The position numbers and the translations under genes are program-made. DNA of 64,000 nucleotides from Lactobacillus colini (GTDB taxonomy: Bacteria > Bacillota > Bacilli > Lactobacillales > Lactobacillaceae). The notes under the pieces were generated by a model that was not told the origin of the DNA, searched no databases, and was given only the letters and a program-made list of their open reading frames with translations. Positions 17,761 to 26,310 of the stretch are shown here, piece after piece; within the stretch, counting starts at the first letter, position 1, and every line of letters starts with the position of its first letter. The stretch spans positions 248,001 to 312,000 of the forward strand of contig NZ_JAGGLU010000001.1 of assembly GCF_017874575.1 (NCBI RefSeq). The letters run 5' to 3'.

Positions 17761-17837
17761 CTACCAAATATTCATGAAAATTATTAAAAATTTATCTAAA
17801 ATGTACTAATTAGTGTTAGGCAGTTATTCGACTATTC

Positions 17838-17859
17838 ACTTGACTAGGGTCGTATCAGT
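17838..17859 (+). repeat. 22-bp element repeated in inverse orientation at 45846-45867
   Basis: The 22 bases beginning ACTTGACTAGGG and ending GTATCAGT are the exact reverse complement of 45846-45867. Beyond them, 17860-17870 and the outer flank of the distant copy stay partly similar. It may be the end of a lost insertion sequence or a small mobile element. Confidence 0.5.
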
Positions 17860-17871
17860 CTGTCTAGCACT

Positions 17872-18645
17872 TTAATTTTCGAATTCATTTATTTTTGCTA
17901 GAACCTTAATACCAATATCAAGACTGGTTCTTCGAAAGGATTTTCCCCAGCCACGTTTGTCATAATTATCAGTATCAGCTAAAGTATCTGCAGTAAACAA
18001 AATTTGTCCGAATTTTACATTACGAAACTCTGAGCAAGCTGCTAACGCAGAACATTCCATTTCTACTAGTTGACATCCTAATTTACGAGCTCTGATCAAT
18101 TTGTTCTTAGTTTCTCTAAAAAAGCCATCCGTAGTCCAAGTCATTACTGGCTTTACATTATAGTTTAAATTCTTTAAAGCCTTTTGAATCTTATCAGCAA
18201 AATCACTATCTAAATTAACGATATCATTGTCATCTAAATAATGATATGACGTACCTTCATCACGTAAGGCCTTTTTTACAAGAAATATTTCATTTTCTGG
18301 TAAATCAGTAATCGTTCCAGCACTTCCAACTGCTAGAACTTCTCTTACACCATAATTTATCAACCAATCAAGTAACTTAACGGCTATAGAAGCTCCCGCA
18401 GGTGCCTGGCATAGTGTAAATTCACAATTGTTAATTTTAACTTCATATACATACGGATTAAAAGATACGGTAACGAATTTTCCTAACTTCTTATGCGGAT
18501 AATCTTTTAAAAAGTCTTGAATATTTTCATCAGTAACAAATGCATATAGAAGCCTTTTATGAAAATGATATGGTAATTTTTCAAAATCTGGATTTAAAAC
18601 TGCATCTTGGTTACTATCAAATTCTAGTAAAAATTTTTTGCTCAT
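17872..18645 (-). CDS. nucleoside phosphorylase (PNP/uridine phosphorylase family)
   Basis: 257-residue cytoplasmic phosphorylase of the PNP_UDP_1 family. It would cleave a nucleoside (probably uridine or a purine nucleoside) with phosphate to give ribose-1-phosphate and base. Evidence: LAVGSAGTI phosphate/nucleoside loop, LVEMECSALAACSEFRNVKFG (ribose-binding Met-Glu), and FTADTL near the end. The start has AAGGGATG upstream. It lies just downstream of a RpiR-type regulator gene on the same strand (79-bp gap) and may form a unit with it. The exact base preference is not clear. Confidence 0.82.
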   Translation of the reverse strand: MSKKFLLEFDSNQDAVLNPDFEKLPYHFHKRLLYAFVTDENIQDFLKDYPHKKLGKFVTVSFNPYVYEVKINNCEFTLCQAPAGASIAVKLLDWLINYGVREVLAVGSAGTITDLPENEIFLVKKALRDEGTSYHYLDDNDIVNLDSDFADKIQKALKNLNYNVKPVMTWTTDGFFRETKNKLIRARKLGCQLVEMECSALAACSEFRNVKFGQILFTADTLADTDNYDKRGWGKSFRRTSLDIGIKVLAKINEFEN

Positions 18646-18724
18646 ACTTACATCCCTTAATATATCTCTTATCCTGTTTTTTAATAATTATTACTATAGA
18701 ATATACACTTTAAGTCCATGATTA

Positions 18725-19522
18725 TCATCTTAAAGCTAGTTCTCGATAAATAATCGAAAACAACAAATTAAGCACATATTCAAAGGCAAGTTGAGAATAA
18801 AAAGTAGCAAGTTTCTGAAGTCCTTCTTCATTTGGAATAGGAATTAAATAGTTTATCTCTTTTAGATTGAAAGAGTCAGGATTAGCTGTGATGGCAACAA
18901 CTTTGCCTTGATTCTGGTGAATAGTAGGGATGCCATACTTCTTTAATGCTTCATCAAAATTATCATAAGTGATAATAATTGCTAAATCACCATCATGTAC
19001 ATTATTCCAATTACTATTTTGTTCATTATTTGACGAAGCAAAGATTGGATAAATGTTTAACTTATTGATCTTATTAATGAAGCTACGCGCTGTTAATCCA
19101 GTATCTCCTGTGCCAAATATGAATATCCTTTTAGCTGAAATAAATTCTTGAGCAACTTTAAGTAGAAGTTGTGTATCGATTTGAGAATGCAATTTTTGAA
19201 TTGAATTTTGGTATAAGTTAGCCATAGCTTGTTCGATTTCAGTTAATGAGTCAGCTGGGCTAAAAGGAAAGCTAAAATCCACATCTTGCTTAGTGAATTT
19301 TTTCTCTTCAATTTCTTTAATTAGAGCAACTTTTAATTCAGAAAAGCCAGTAAAGCCGGCTTTTCTGCTTAGGCGGATAATTGTTGCATTAGAAGTAGCG
19401 GTTGCTTGGGCAAGTTGACTAATAGTTAAATTAGTAAAGCTATCTATCCTAGATAAATAATCAATAATCGCTTGCTCAGACGCAGAATATTTTTGATTTT
19501 TGAAAAAAGAAAATTGTGTCAT
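18725..19522 (-). CDS. RpiR/MurR family regulator (HTH plus SIS domain)
   Basis: 265 residues. An N-terminal HTH_6 helix-turn-helix (SEQAIIDYLSRID, LTISQLAQATATSNATIIRLSRKAGFTGFSELKVAL) is followed by a SIS phosphosugar-binding domain (about residues 120-240; AKRIFIFGTGDTGLTARSF, DGDLAIIITYDNFDEALK). Such regulators sense sugar phosphates. It is transcribed toward the nucleoside phosphorylase and away from the ABC exporter genes. The ligand could be ribose- or hexose-phosphate; not determinable here. Confidence 0.88.
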   Translation of the reverse strand: MTQFSFFKNQKYSASEQAIIDYLSRIDSFTNLTISQLAQATATSNATIIRLSRKAGFTGFSELKVALIKEIEEKKFTKQDVDFSFPFSPADSLTEIEQAMANLYQNSIQKLHSQIDTQLLLKVAQEFISAKRIFIFGTGDTGLTARSFINKINKLNIYPIFASSNNEQNSNWNNVHDGDLAIIITYDNFDEALKKYGIPTIHQNQGKVVAITANPDSFNLKEINYLIPIPNEEGLQKLATFYSQLAFEYVLNLLFSIIYRELALR

Positions 19523-19601
19523 TTTAATACCTGCATATCAGAATGTTGTTTAATTTAATAATATTATAAACTAAGCTCGAAAGCACTAAAATAGGCTAAG
19601 C

Positions 19602-19631
19602 TTCGCAAGGTAATCGGTTTCATGCTATAAT
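19602..19631 (+). promoter_or_regulatory. promoter of the ABC exporter genes
   Basis: The extended -10 TGCTATAAT ends at 19631; the weak -35 TTCGCA lies 18 bp upstream at 19602-19607. Confidence 0.5.
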
Positions 19632-19664
19632 TAATGTAATATTTGTAGTGAAAGAAGGGATACC

Positions 19665-20561
19665 ATGTTAACAATTGATAATTTAAATAAGAGCTTTGGA
19701 AGTAAGCAAGTTTTATTTGATGTAACTTTTAATGCTCAAGATGGACGTATTGTAGGCCTGGTAGGCAAGAATGGCTCAGGTAAGTCTACTATTTTTCATA
19801 GTATATTGAAGTTTGTTGATTATTCGGGCGATATTCACATTAATAATCATCCTTTTAGTAGTGCCGATTATGATGATGTAGGATATTTACCAGAAGAGCG
19901 CAGTTTAATGCCTAAATTAACAGTAGCTGACCAGATATCATACTTAGCCCAATTAAAGGGTTTATCTAATAAGGAAGCTAAAGCAAGATTACCCAAGTGG
20001 CTTAAAGAACTGGAAGTCAAAGGCTCAATTAATGATAAAATAAAATCTTTATCCAAAGGTAACCAGCAAAAAGTACAATTAATTGCTACTTTAATTCATG
20101 ATCCTAAATTAATTATTCTAGATGAACCTTTTAGTGGACTTGATCCAGTTAATGTCGGCGTTATGAAAGAAATAATCCTGAATCAAAAAAAGCGTGGCGC
20201 TACGATTATTTTTTCAGATCATAATATGAGTAATATTGAAGAATTATGCGACGACGTGGTAATGATTAATGATGGTCATATAGTCTTAAATGGTAGTGTT
20301 AATGACATCAGAAATTCATTTGGATTAACTAGAGTATTCGTCAGAACTGATAAGGGACCAGAAGTGCTTAAACAACTTGAAGGAGTAAAATCAGTTTCAG
20401 TACAGAATAATGGTAGTTATAAGTTGATTCTTGAAGAGCCTAGTTATGGAAAAATAATTTTTGATACTTTGACTAATGGTGAATATATCCAGACCTTCGA
20501 TCAAGAGCCACCTACATTGGATGAAATATTTAAGCTGAAGGCAGGTGTTAACCATGAATAA
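19665..20561 (+). CDS. ABC transporter ATP-binding protein (NatA-like)
   Basis: 298-residue ATPase. Walker A GLVGKNGSGKST (residues 31-42), signature LSKGNQQKV (about 129-137), Walker B LIILDEPFSGLDP (about 149-161) and the switch His in IIFSDHNMS. The signature is SKGN rather than SGGQ, as in NatA/YhaQ-type exporters. A C-terminal domain of about 75 residues follows. It overlaps the next permease gene by 8 bp, so the two form an exporter. NatAB systems export sodium ions or antimicrobial compounds; the cargo is unknown here. Confidence 0.9.
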   Translation: MLTIDNLNKSFGSKQVLFDVTFNAQDGRIVGLVGKNGSGKSTIFHSILKFVDYSGDIHINNHPFSSADYDDVGYLPEERSLMPKLTVADQISYLAQLKGLSNKEAKARLPKWLKELEVKGSINDKIKSLSKGNQQKVQLIATLIHDPKLIILDEPFSGLDPVNVGVMKEIILNQKKRGATIIFSDHNMSNIEELCDDVVMINDGHIVLNGSVNDIRNSFGLTRVFVRTDKGPEVLKQLEGVKSVSVQNNGSYKLILEEPSYGKIIFDTLTNGEYIQTFDQEPPTLDEIFKLKAGVNHE

Positions 20562-21765
20562 GACTTTAATAGTTGCTAAGAACACCTACTTAAAAGGTGT
20601 TAAGAGCTGGTCATTTATCTTAATGATTATCTCTCCAATTGCTTTCATCGCTGTTTCGATTTTGGTTGGTATGTTTACTGCTAGTTCATCTGATGAAGGC
20701 AATAGCGTAGCATTAGTATCAACAGTACCAGGAATTAGCCAAACTTTTAAAAAGTCAGATGTCTTCGAAAAATATAATAGTCTTACTCAAGCTAAAAAAG
20801 ACCTCAAAAACGATGACATTGATGGCTATGTAGTAATTAAACAATCTGGTGATAAATTATCTGCCAATTACTACGGTTATGAATTAGATTCTACTAGCAA
20901 AAAAGAACTATCAAATAAACTAACCCTACTCCAAAATAGCCTTAATCTTGCTAGAGCTAAGCTATCGCAAAAACAAATATTAGCTCTAAATCAGAAATTT
21001 AGTTATAACGAGCATCTTAAAAAAGACGCTAATTCTGATGACCAGGATACAGCCCAAACGTTATCATTTTTCGTGTTAATATTTATCTTGTATATGTTAG
21101 CCCTGACTTATACTCAAGTTATCGCAACAAATATTGCTACCGAAAAGGGAACCAAGATTATGGAAGTAATCTTTTCAAGTATGCCAGGAGAGGATTACTT
21201 CACAGGGAAGGTTATTGGAGTTATTGGAGAGATTATAACGCAATTAGCAGTTTATGTTGTTGCATTTACCGGGTTTTATCTAAGTTCACCTTCAATACCA
21301 GGTATTAGTGGCTTTGTTAAGGATAATAAGCCAATGATAGATAGTATCATCGCTAATCTCGGATCATGGGGATTGCTCTTTATAATTATTGCCCTAATTA
21401 TTTGTATTATTTATGCAGCATTCTGTGGAGCTTTAGTAGCTAACCCTCAAGATGCTAACAAGGCCTTGCAACCTATTTTAATTGTAATTATGATTGGTTT
21501 TATATTATCGATGAGCGTAATTAACAACGGCAATAATTTAGTTTCTCAAGTTACTTCCTACATTCCTCTGATTTCTTCATTTATTATGCCTTTAAGGGTT
21601 ATTAATGGACATGCTTCTAATATCGAAGCAATGATTTCGATAATAATTAGTATTGTTGCCGCAGTGGGATCATTTATTTGGATCAGAAGGATTTACCCAG
21701 GGTTAATCTTGCAGACTGAAGATCAAAATATGTGGAAGAACTTCAAGCGTGGATTAATGAGATAA
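20554..21765 (+). CDS. ABC transporter permease (NatB-like, ABC-2 family)
   Basis: 403-residue permease. One N-terminal helix (residues 20-45) is followed by an extracellular domain of about 130 residues, then five hydrophobic segments, with the typical ATNIATEKGTKIMEVIFSSMPGEDYFTGKVIG between helices. ATG 20554 lies inside the end of the ATPase gene with GGCAGG 8 bp upstream; coupling of translation is likely. Domain layout matches NatB/YhaP of the NatAB sodium exporter family. A terminator follows at 21772-21818. Confidence 0.88.
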   Translation: MNKTLIVAKNTYLKGVKSWSFILMIISPIAFIAVSILVGMFTASSSDEGNSVALVSTVPGISQTFKKSDVFEKYNSLTQAKKDLKNDDIDGYVVIKQSGDKLSANYYGYELDSTSKKELSNKLTLLQNSLNLARAKLSQKQILALNQKFSYNEHLKKDANSDDQDTAQTLSFFVLIFILYMLALTYTQVIATNIATEKGTKIMEVIFSSMPGEDYFTGKVIGVIGEIITQLAVYVVAFTGFYLSSPSIPGISGFVKDNKPMIDSIIANLGSWGLLFIIIALIICIIYAAFCGALVANPQDANKALQPILIVIMIGFILSMSVINNGNNLVSQVTSYIPLISSFIMPLRVINGHASNIEAMISIIISIVAAVGSFIWIRRIYPGLILQTEDQNMWKNFKRGLMR

Positions 21766-21771
21766 CAAAAC

Positions 21772-21818
21772 AGATTCTTTAAGATTTTAGGCTAGTAACC
21801 AGTCTTAGAGAATCTTTT
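21772..21818 (+). terminator. intrinsic terminator
   Basis: AGATTCT..AAGA pairs with TCTT..AGAATCT, followed by TTTTTATTTT; it closes the ABC exporter operon. Confidence 0.75.
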
Positions 21819-21923
21819 TATTTTAGTAATTATAGATAATTTGCATGCTTTAGTATCTAAATAAAATATTTCACATAACGTATTAAAAATGATTATACTG
21901 GTAGTAATCGAAGGGATGATAAT

Positions 21924-22796
21924 ATGAATAAAAAACATATCGGGTGGATTACAGCAATAATCTTTCTATTAGTATTAACTACAACTGCTTGTAGTCAAAC
22001 ACAAGGCACTTCTAATATAAAGGTAAGTTCTAACGGTTCAACAGCGACATTATTCTTCCATGGCTGGGGCAGTAGTTCGAAGGCAGAAGACTTTATGGCA
22101 CAAGGTATAAAGGACTCTGGAGCTACCAAGACAATTATTAAGGCAAATGTTGATCTTAATAAGAAGGTCACTTTTGATCGTAATTTTTCTTCTAAGACTA
22201 AGAATCCAGTAATTGAAGTTAATATTGAAGATAATAAGTTGAATCATGTTCGTAATAGTGATAACTCAACTCCTTATCAAGCTGGAAGCGAATATGTAAA
22301 GGCCGCTATTCAAGCAGTAGAAAAGAAAACTAAGTCTAAAAATATTAACCTAGTTGGTCACTCAATGGGTAACTTGGAGATTATTAATTATATTAACTTG
22401 AATGTTAATAAAAAGAACTTTCCAAATATTAAACACATGATTGCAATTGCTGGTCACTATGACGGTATTATTGGTATGAATGATCGTGCTAACCAAATTA
22501 AATTAAATAAAAACGGCAAACCTAATGTCATGCGACCAGAATATCGCCAGTTATTGAGTTTACGCAAGACATTCCCTAAGAATACTCGCGTATTAAACAT
22601 CTACGGCGACTTACAAGATGGAAGCCATTCTGATGGTGATGTAGCTAATAATTCATCTCGCTCATTGAAGTACTTAATTAACAATCGTGCCAAGAGTTAC
22701 CAAGAGCTTAAAATTAGTGGAAAGAATGCTCAACATAGCAAGCTACACCATAATGTAAAAGTTAATGATGCAATTGTTAGATTCTTGTTCAATTAG
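21924..22796 (+). CDS. lipoprotein alpha/beta hydrolase (DUF915-type cell-surface hydrolase)
   Basis: 290 residues. The N-terminus is a lipoprotein signal (hydrophobic stretch, then TTTAC with the lipidated Cys near residue 23), so it is anchored outside the membrane. The alpha/beta-hydrolase landmarks are LFFHGWGSS (oxyanion), LVGHSMGNLEI (nucleophile Ser) and a late HSKLHHNV with the catalytic His; the acid is probably Asp in NIYGDLQDGSHSDGDV. This set fits the DUF915 family found as cell-surface hydrolases in lactobacilli. Substrate unknown, perhaps an ester. It is monocistronic, ending in the hairpin at 22816-22860. Confidence 0.85.
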   Translation: MNKKHIGWITAIIFLLVLTTTACSQTQGTSNIKVSSNGSTATLFFHGWGSSSKAEDFMAQGIKDSGATKTIIKANVDLNKKVTFDRNFSSKTKNPVIEVNIEDNKLNHVRNSDNSTPYQAGSEYVKAAIQAVEKKTKSKNINLVGHSMGNLEIINYINLNVNKKNFPNIKHMIAIAGHYDGIIGMNDRANQIKLNKNGKPNVMRPEYRQLLSLRKTFPKNTRVLNIYGDLQDGSHSDGDVANNSSRSLKYLINNRAKSYQELKISGKNAQHSKLHHNVKVNDAIVRFLFN

Positions 22797-22815
22797 AACT
22801 GAAAGTTATAGAAGT

Positions 22816-22860
22816 AGTAAATCAATTATTTGTGTGAATAATGATTTACTATTTTTTATT
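22816..22860 (+). terminator. intrinsic terminator
   Basis: AGTAAATCA..TTATT pairs with AATAA..TGATTTACT around TGTGTG, followed by ATTTTTTATTT. Confidence 0.8.
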
Positions 22861-22900
22861 TAGTCGTAAACTTAAAGCATACAGGGCGCGTATATGAATC

Positions 22901-23146
22901 ATGAAGTACATGGGGGGATACAATAGAATTGATCAAACCGCAATTTGGCTCTGGAAGCCATTAGATTATTTAGCTTCCTTAGCATCCCCACTTGCCTGGT
23001 ATTATTCATTTGCCTATGCTATTAGTTATGATCGTGAGGCAGTTTTAACTTCGAACTCATCGCTTATTTCCACTGTTAGTGCAGTTGTTATGATACCAAT
23101 TTGGATTGCTATTTTAGAAATTTTGAATAATGCCGGAATATTATAA
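22901..23146 (+). CDS. small membrane protein of unknown function
   Basis: 81 residues with two probable membrane helices (about 22-44 and 55-78) and a short aromatic N-terminus (YNRIDQTAIWLWKPLDYL). I do not recognise the family. The ATG at 22901 has no good ribosome binding site; a G-run at 22912-22917 inside the frame could serve a rare start further in (ATT at 22928). It ends 18 bp before the dehydrogenase gene, which has its own GGAGG. The frame could be a real small gene or the end of a larger decayed one. Confidence 0.4.
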   Translation: MKYMGGYNRIDQTAIWLWKPLDYLASLASPLAWYYSFAYAISYDREAVLTSNSSLISTVSAVVMIPIWIAILEILNNAGIL

Positions 23147-23164
23147 TTTTTTGGAGGTTTAATT

Positions 23165-24172
23165 ATGAAGATAATTTGTTATGGTGTACGTCCAATTGAA
23201 AAGCCTTATTTTGAAAAATTAAATAAGTACAGCTTTGATTTAAAATTGGTTGAAGAGTATTTAACAGCTGATAATGGTAATTTGGCTGTAGGAATGGATG
23301 CCGTTTTGCTTCGTGGTAATTGTCTTGCAGATCGAAAGAACCTAGAATTATTTTCTAGTTATGGTATTAAATATGTCTTTACTCGTACAGTAGGATTCAA
23401 TCACATTGATCTAAAGGCGGCTAAGGATCTAGATATTTTAGTTGCTCGCGTTCCTAATTACTCACCTTATGCAGTAGCGGAACTAGCATTGACGCTAGGG
23501 ATGCAATTATTTAGACATGTTAACATAGCAACCACTAACTCTAGTGAGGGGAATTTTACCGTTGTTCCAGAACTATTTAGTAAACAAGTTCATACTTCAA
23601 CTGTAGGAATTATTGGTTTAGGAAAAATCGGATTCACTGAGGCTAAGCTTTACAAAGGATTAGGCGCTAAAATTCTTGCATATGATCCTTATCCATTTGA
23701 TGCAGCTAAAGAAGTAGTTGACTATGTTGAACTAGACGAACTACTTGAAAAAAGTGACATTGTATCCATTCACGTTCCATATTTCCCTGGTCAAAACGAA
23801 AACTTAATTAATAGTGACTCATTTAAAAAGATGAAAAAAACTGCTGTCTTTGTTAATACAGCCCGTGGGGAATTAGTTGATACAGCTGCTGTAGTAGAAG
23901 CATTCAAATCCGGACAAATTTCTGGATATGGCGCAGATGTTGTCATCAATGAAAAAGAAATCATGAATCACGATCTCGGATCAGTCGATAACATCCCTAA
24001 TCCAGATGTGAAAGCCTTGACTGCTTTATATCCTAAGGCTATCTTGACTCCACACATGGGATCATTTACTGAGCCGGCTCTGGAAGATATGATTTCAATT
24101 AGTTTTGATAATTTTGAAGAAACAATTAAGACCGGCGCTAATTGCAATATCATTAGCTATCAAGAAAAGTAA
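23165..24172 (+). CDS. D-isomer specific 2-hydroxyacid dehydrogenase (D-lactate dehydrogenase-like)
   Basis: 335-residue NAD-dependent dehydrogenase that would interconvert a 2-keto acid and its D-2-hydroxy acid. The Rossmann loop is GIIGLGKIG; catalytic R234 (NTARGELVD), a Glu near 264 (NEKEI) and H297 (LTPHMGSFT) are all in place. Length and residues match the D-LDH/HicD group. GGAGG is 7 bp upstream of the ATG. Many lactobacilli have several copies; the main D-LDH may lie elsewhere, so this could be a 2-hydroxyisocaproate-type paralogue. A long terminator follows. Confidence 0.9.
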   Translation: MKIICYGVRPIEKPYFEKLNKYSFDLKLVEEYLTADNGNLAVGMDAVLLRGNCLADRKNLELFSSYGIKYVFTRTVGFNHIDLKAAKDLDILVARVPNYSPYAVAELALTLGMQLFRHVNIATTNSSEGNFTVVPELFSKQVHTSTVGIIGLGKIGFTEAKLYKGLGAKILAYDPYPFDAAKEVVDYVELDELLEKSDIVSIHVPYFPGQNENLINSDSFKKMKKTAVFVNTARGELVDTAAVVEAFKSGQISGYGADVVINEKEIMNHDLGSVDNIPNPDVKALTALYPKAILTPHMGSFTEPALEDMISISFDNFEETIKTGANCNIISYQEK

Positions 24173-24186
24173 TAGGCATTGTAATG

Positions 24187-24236
24187 AATAAGTTGAATTT
24201 TTAGTTTAAAAGACAAAAATTCAACTTATTTTTTTA
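24187..24236 (+). terminator. strong intrinsic terminator
   Basis: AATAAGTTGAATTTTT pairs with AAAAATTCAACTTATT, followed by seven T. Confidence 0.85.
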
Positions 24237-24335
24237 TATAATAATGAACAGACAAAGTATAAATATTCAATGGATTTAATAAACTTAAATCATTAAATCT
24301 AAATAATCACTGATTAATTATGGAAATGAGACAAA

Positions 24336-26099
24336 ATGACGCCAACAGAAGTTTTAAAAAATATATTTGGTTATGATAATTTTAGACCTGGTCAACAAGC
24401 AGTAATTCAAAAAGTCTTAAATGAGCAGAATGTCTTAGCTGTTATGCCAACAGGTGCGGGTAAGTCATTGTGCTATCAAGTTCCAGCCCTATCACGTGAA
24501 GGTGTAACGCTGGTAATTTCACCACTAATTTCTTTAATGAAGGATCAAGTAGATTCACTTAAGCAAAATGGCATCAACGCTGCTGCACTAAATTCTACAA
24601 CCCCACAAGAAGAAGTTAATCCAATTCTGCGTCAAGCTTATGAAGGTAAGATCAAGCTGCTATATGTGACGCCTGAACGCTTAGAGATGGATTATTTTCG
24701 CTACCAGTTAAACTTCCTTAATGTTAGGCTGGTTGCAGTGGATGAAGCCCACTGTATATCTCAATGGGGACATGACTTTCGTCCGGCTTATCGCAAGATC
24801 TTATCTGGAATAAATAGCTTGAGGAGCAGGCCTAATATTCTGGCTTTGACGGCAACTGCTACGCCAGAAGTTAGAAGTGATATTGCTCACCAGCTTAACA
24901 TTAGTCCAAATGATTTTGTGATAACTTCGTTTGCCCGACCAAATATCAGCTTTAAGATAGTTAATTCGCCTAAAAATACGAGGCTATATGTTAGTCAATT
25001 TATTAAGTCTCATCCTGAAGAATCAGGGATTATTTATACTAATACTAGAAAAGAAGTACAAGTCTTAGTTAATTATCTAAATGAAAGAGGACTAAACGTT
25101 GAGGGCTATCATGGCGGGATGGAATCCCAAGAACGTGAAAGTGTTCAAGATGACTTTCAATTTGACCGTGTTAAGGTAATTGTAGCAACCAATGCCTTTG
25201 GTATGGGAATAGATAAGAGTAATGTCCGTTATGTTATCCATGCTAATAGTGCTAGGAATATTGAATCATATTATCAAGAAGCTGGGCGGGCAGGACGTGA
25301 TGGCTTAGAATCTACTGCAATTCTGATTTACCATCCTAGTGACTTGCAGACTTATCGCTGGTTCATTGATAATTCTGAAGCAGACGATAAGTATCGGCAG
25401 GCACAATATCAGAAGTTAAATGATATCACGAATTATGTTAATTCTGGTGAATGTTTGCAACAATTTATTGTTAGGTATTTTGGGCAAGAGTGCAAGCCTT
25501 GTGGCAAGTGTAGCAATTGCTTGGATGATCGAAAGAAAGCCAACGTAACTAATGAAGCTCAAAAAATAATTGGTATGATTTATGATTTGGATGGTAGATT
25601 TGGTAAGAGTATTGTTGCCCAAGCTGTAACAGGATCAACTAATCAAAAGATGAAAAGCATTAGAGCTAATAAGTTAGAGCATTATGGCAGCTTGAAGAAG
25701 CCTCAAAGTGAAGTGATAAGCTTAATAGATTATCTAATTGCCAATGGCTATTTAGAATTAACCACGGGCCAGTACCCATTGGTTCATGCGACTAATCTGG
25801 GCTGGGATGTATTAGATGGCAAGCAACAAGTATTTAGAAAGATAGAACAAAAGCCATCTAGCAATGCTAATAGTCAAGAATCTGAAGTATTCATTGCCTT
25901 AAAGAAGACCCGTCTAGCAATTGCGAGACAGCAAGGTGTTCCTGCCTTTATGATTTTTAATGATCATACTTTACGTGATATGGCAGATAAAATGCCTCAA
26001 AATATGGAAGAAATGCTAGAAGTTAATGGTATAGGAGAGATGAAATTAAAAAGATACGGACATGCAATGCTTAAAACCATTCAAAAATTTTCTAAATAA
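24336..26099 (+). CDS. recQ: ATP-dependent DNA helicase RecQ
   Basis: 587 residues, the normal RecQ size. Helicase core motifs: FRPGQQAVIQ (motif 0), MPTGAGKSLCYQVP (Walker A), AVDEAHCISQWGHDFRP (DEAH and aromatic loop), LALTATAT, and AGRAGRDG (motif VI). The RQC zinc site is ECLQQF...CKPCGKCSNC, and an HRDC domain closes the protein (EVNGIGEMKLKRYG). It unwinds forked and recombination DNA in repair. Monocistronic, with a terminator just after the stop. Confidence 0.95.
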   Translation: MTPTEVLKNIFGYDNFRPGQQAVIQKVLNEQNVLAVMPTGAGKSLCYQVPALSREGVTLVISPLISLMKDQVDSLKQNGINAAALNSTTPQEEVNPILRQAYEGKIKLLYVTPERLEMDYFRYQLNFLNVRLVAVDEAHCISQWGHDFRPAYRKILSGINSLRSRPNILALTATATPEVRSDIAHQLNISPNDFVITSFARPNISFKIVNSPKNTRLYVSQFIKSHPEESGIIYTNTRKEVQVLVNYLNERGLNVEGYHGGMESQERESVQDDFQFDRVKVIVATNAFGMGIDKSNVRYVIHANSARNIESYYQEAGRAGRDGLESTAILIYHPSDLQTYRWFIDNSEADDKYRQAQYQKLNDITNYVNSGECLQQFIVRYFGQECKPCGKCSNCLDDRKKANVTNEAQKIIGMIYDLDGRFGKSIVAQAVTGSTNQKMKSIRANKLEHYGSLKKPQSEVISLIDYLIANGYLELTTGQYPLVHATNLGWDVLDGKQQVFRKIEQKPSSNANSQESEVFIALKKTRLAIARQQGVPAFMIFNDHTLRDMADKMPQNMEEMLEVNGIGEMKLKRYGHAMLKTIQKFSK

Positions 26100-26147
26100 A
26101 AGGACGAAGAATCGGTTCCATAGGATTGATTCTTCGTCCTTATTTTA
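26099..26147 (+). terminator. intrinsic terminator after recQ
   Basis: AAGGACGAAGAATC pairs with GATTCTTCGTCCTT, followed by ATTTTAT. Confidence 0.85.
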
Positions 26148-26240
26148 TATTTAGTCAAAAGCTATTAAATGATAATTAATTTTTTAGCTAATTATCTATA
26201 CTCAAAAGGTCATTTTTACCTCTTAAACTAGAGCATTATG

Positions 26241-26266
26241 ATTTACAATATTATGATATTGTAAAT
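26241..26266. repeat. perfect inverted repeat between convergent genes
   Basis: ATTTACAATAT (26241-26251) and ATATTGTAAAT (26256-26266) flank TATG. The stem is pure A/T plus one C-G pair and has no T-tract. It sits just beyond the minus-strand terminator of the DXS-like gene. Confidence 0.5.
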
Positions 26267-26271
26267 TTGCA

Positions 26272-26302
26272 TAAAAAAATAAAACATCCCCATAAGGGAT
26301 GC
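26272..26302 (-). terminator. intrinsic terminator of the DXS-like gene
   Basis: On the minus strand AGCATCCC, loop TTAT, then GGGGATGTT is followed by TTATTTTTTT, ending 9 bp beyond the stop codon. Confidence 0.85.
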
Positions 26303-26310
26303 TCTAAAAA

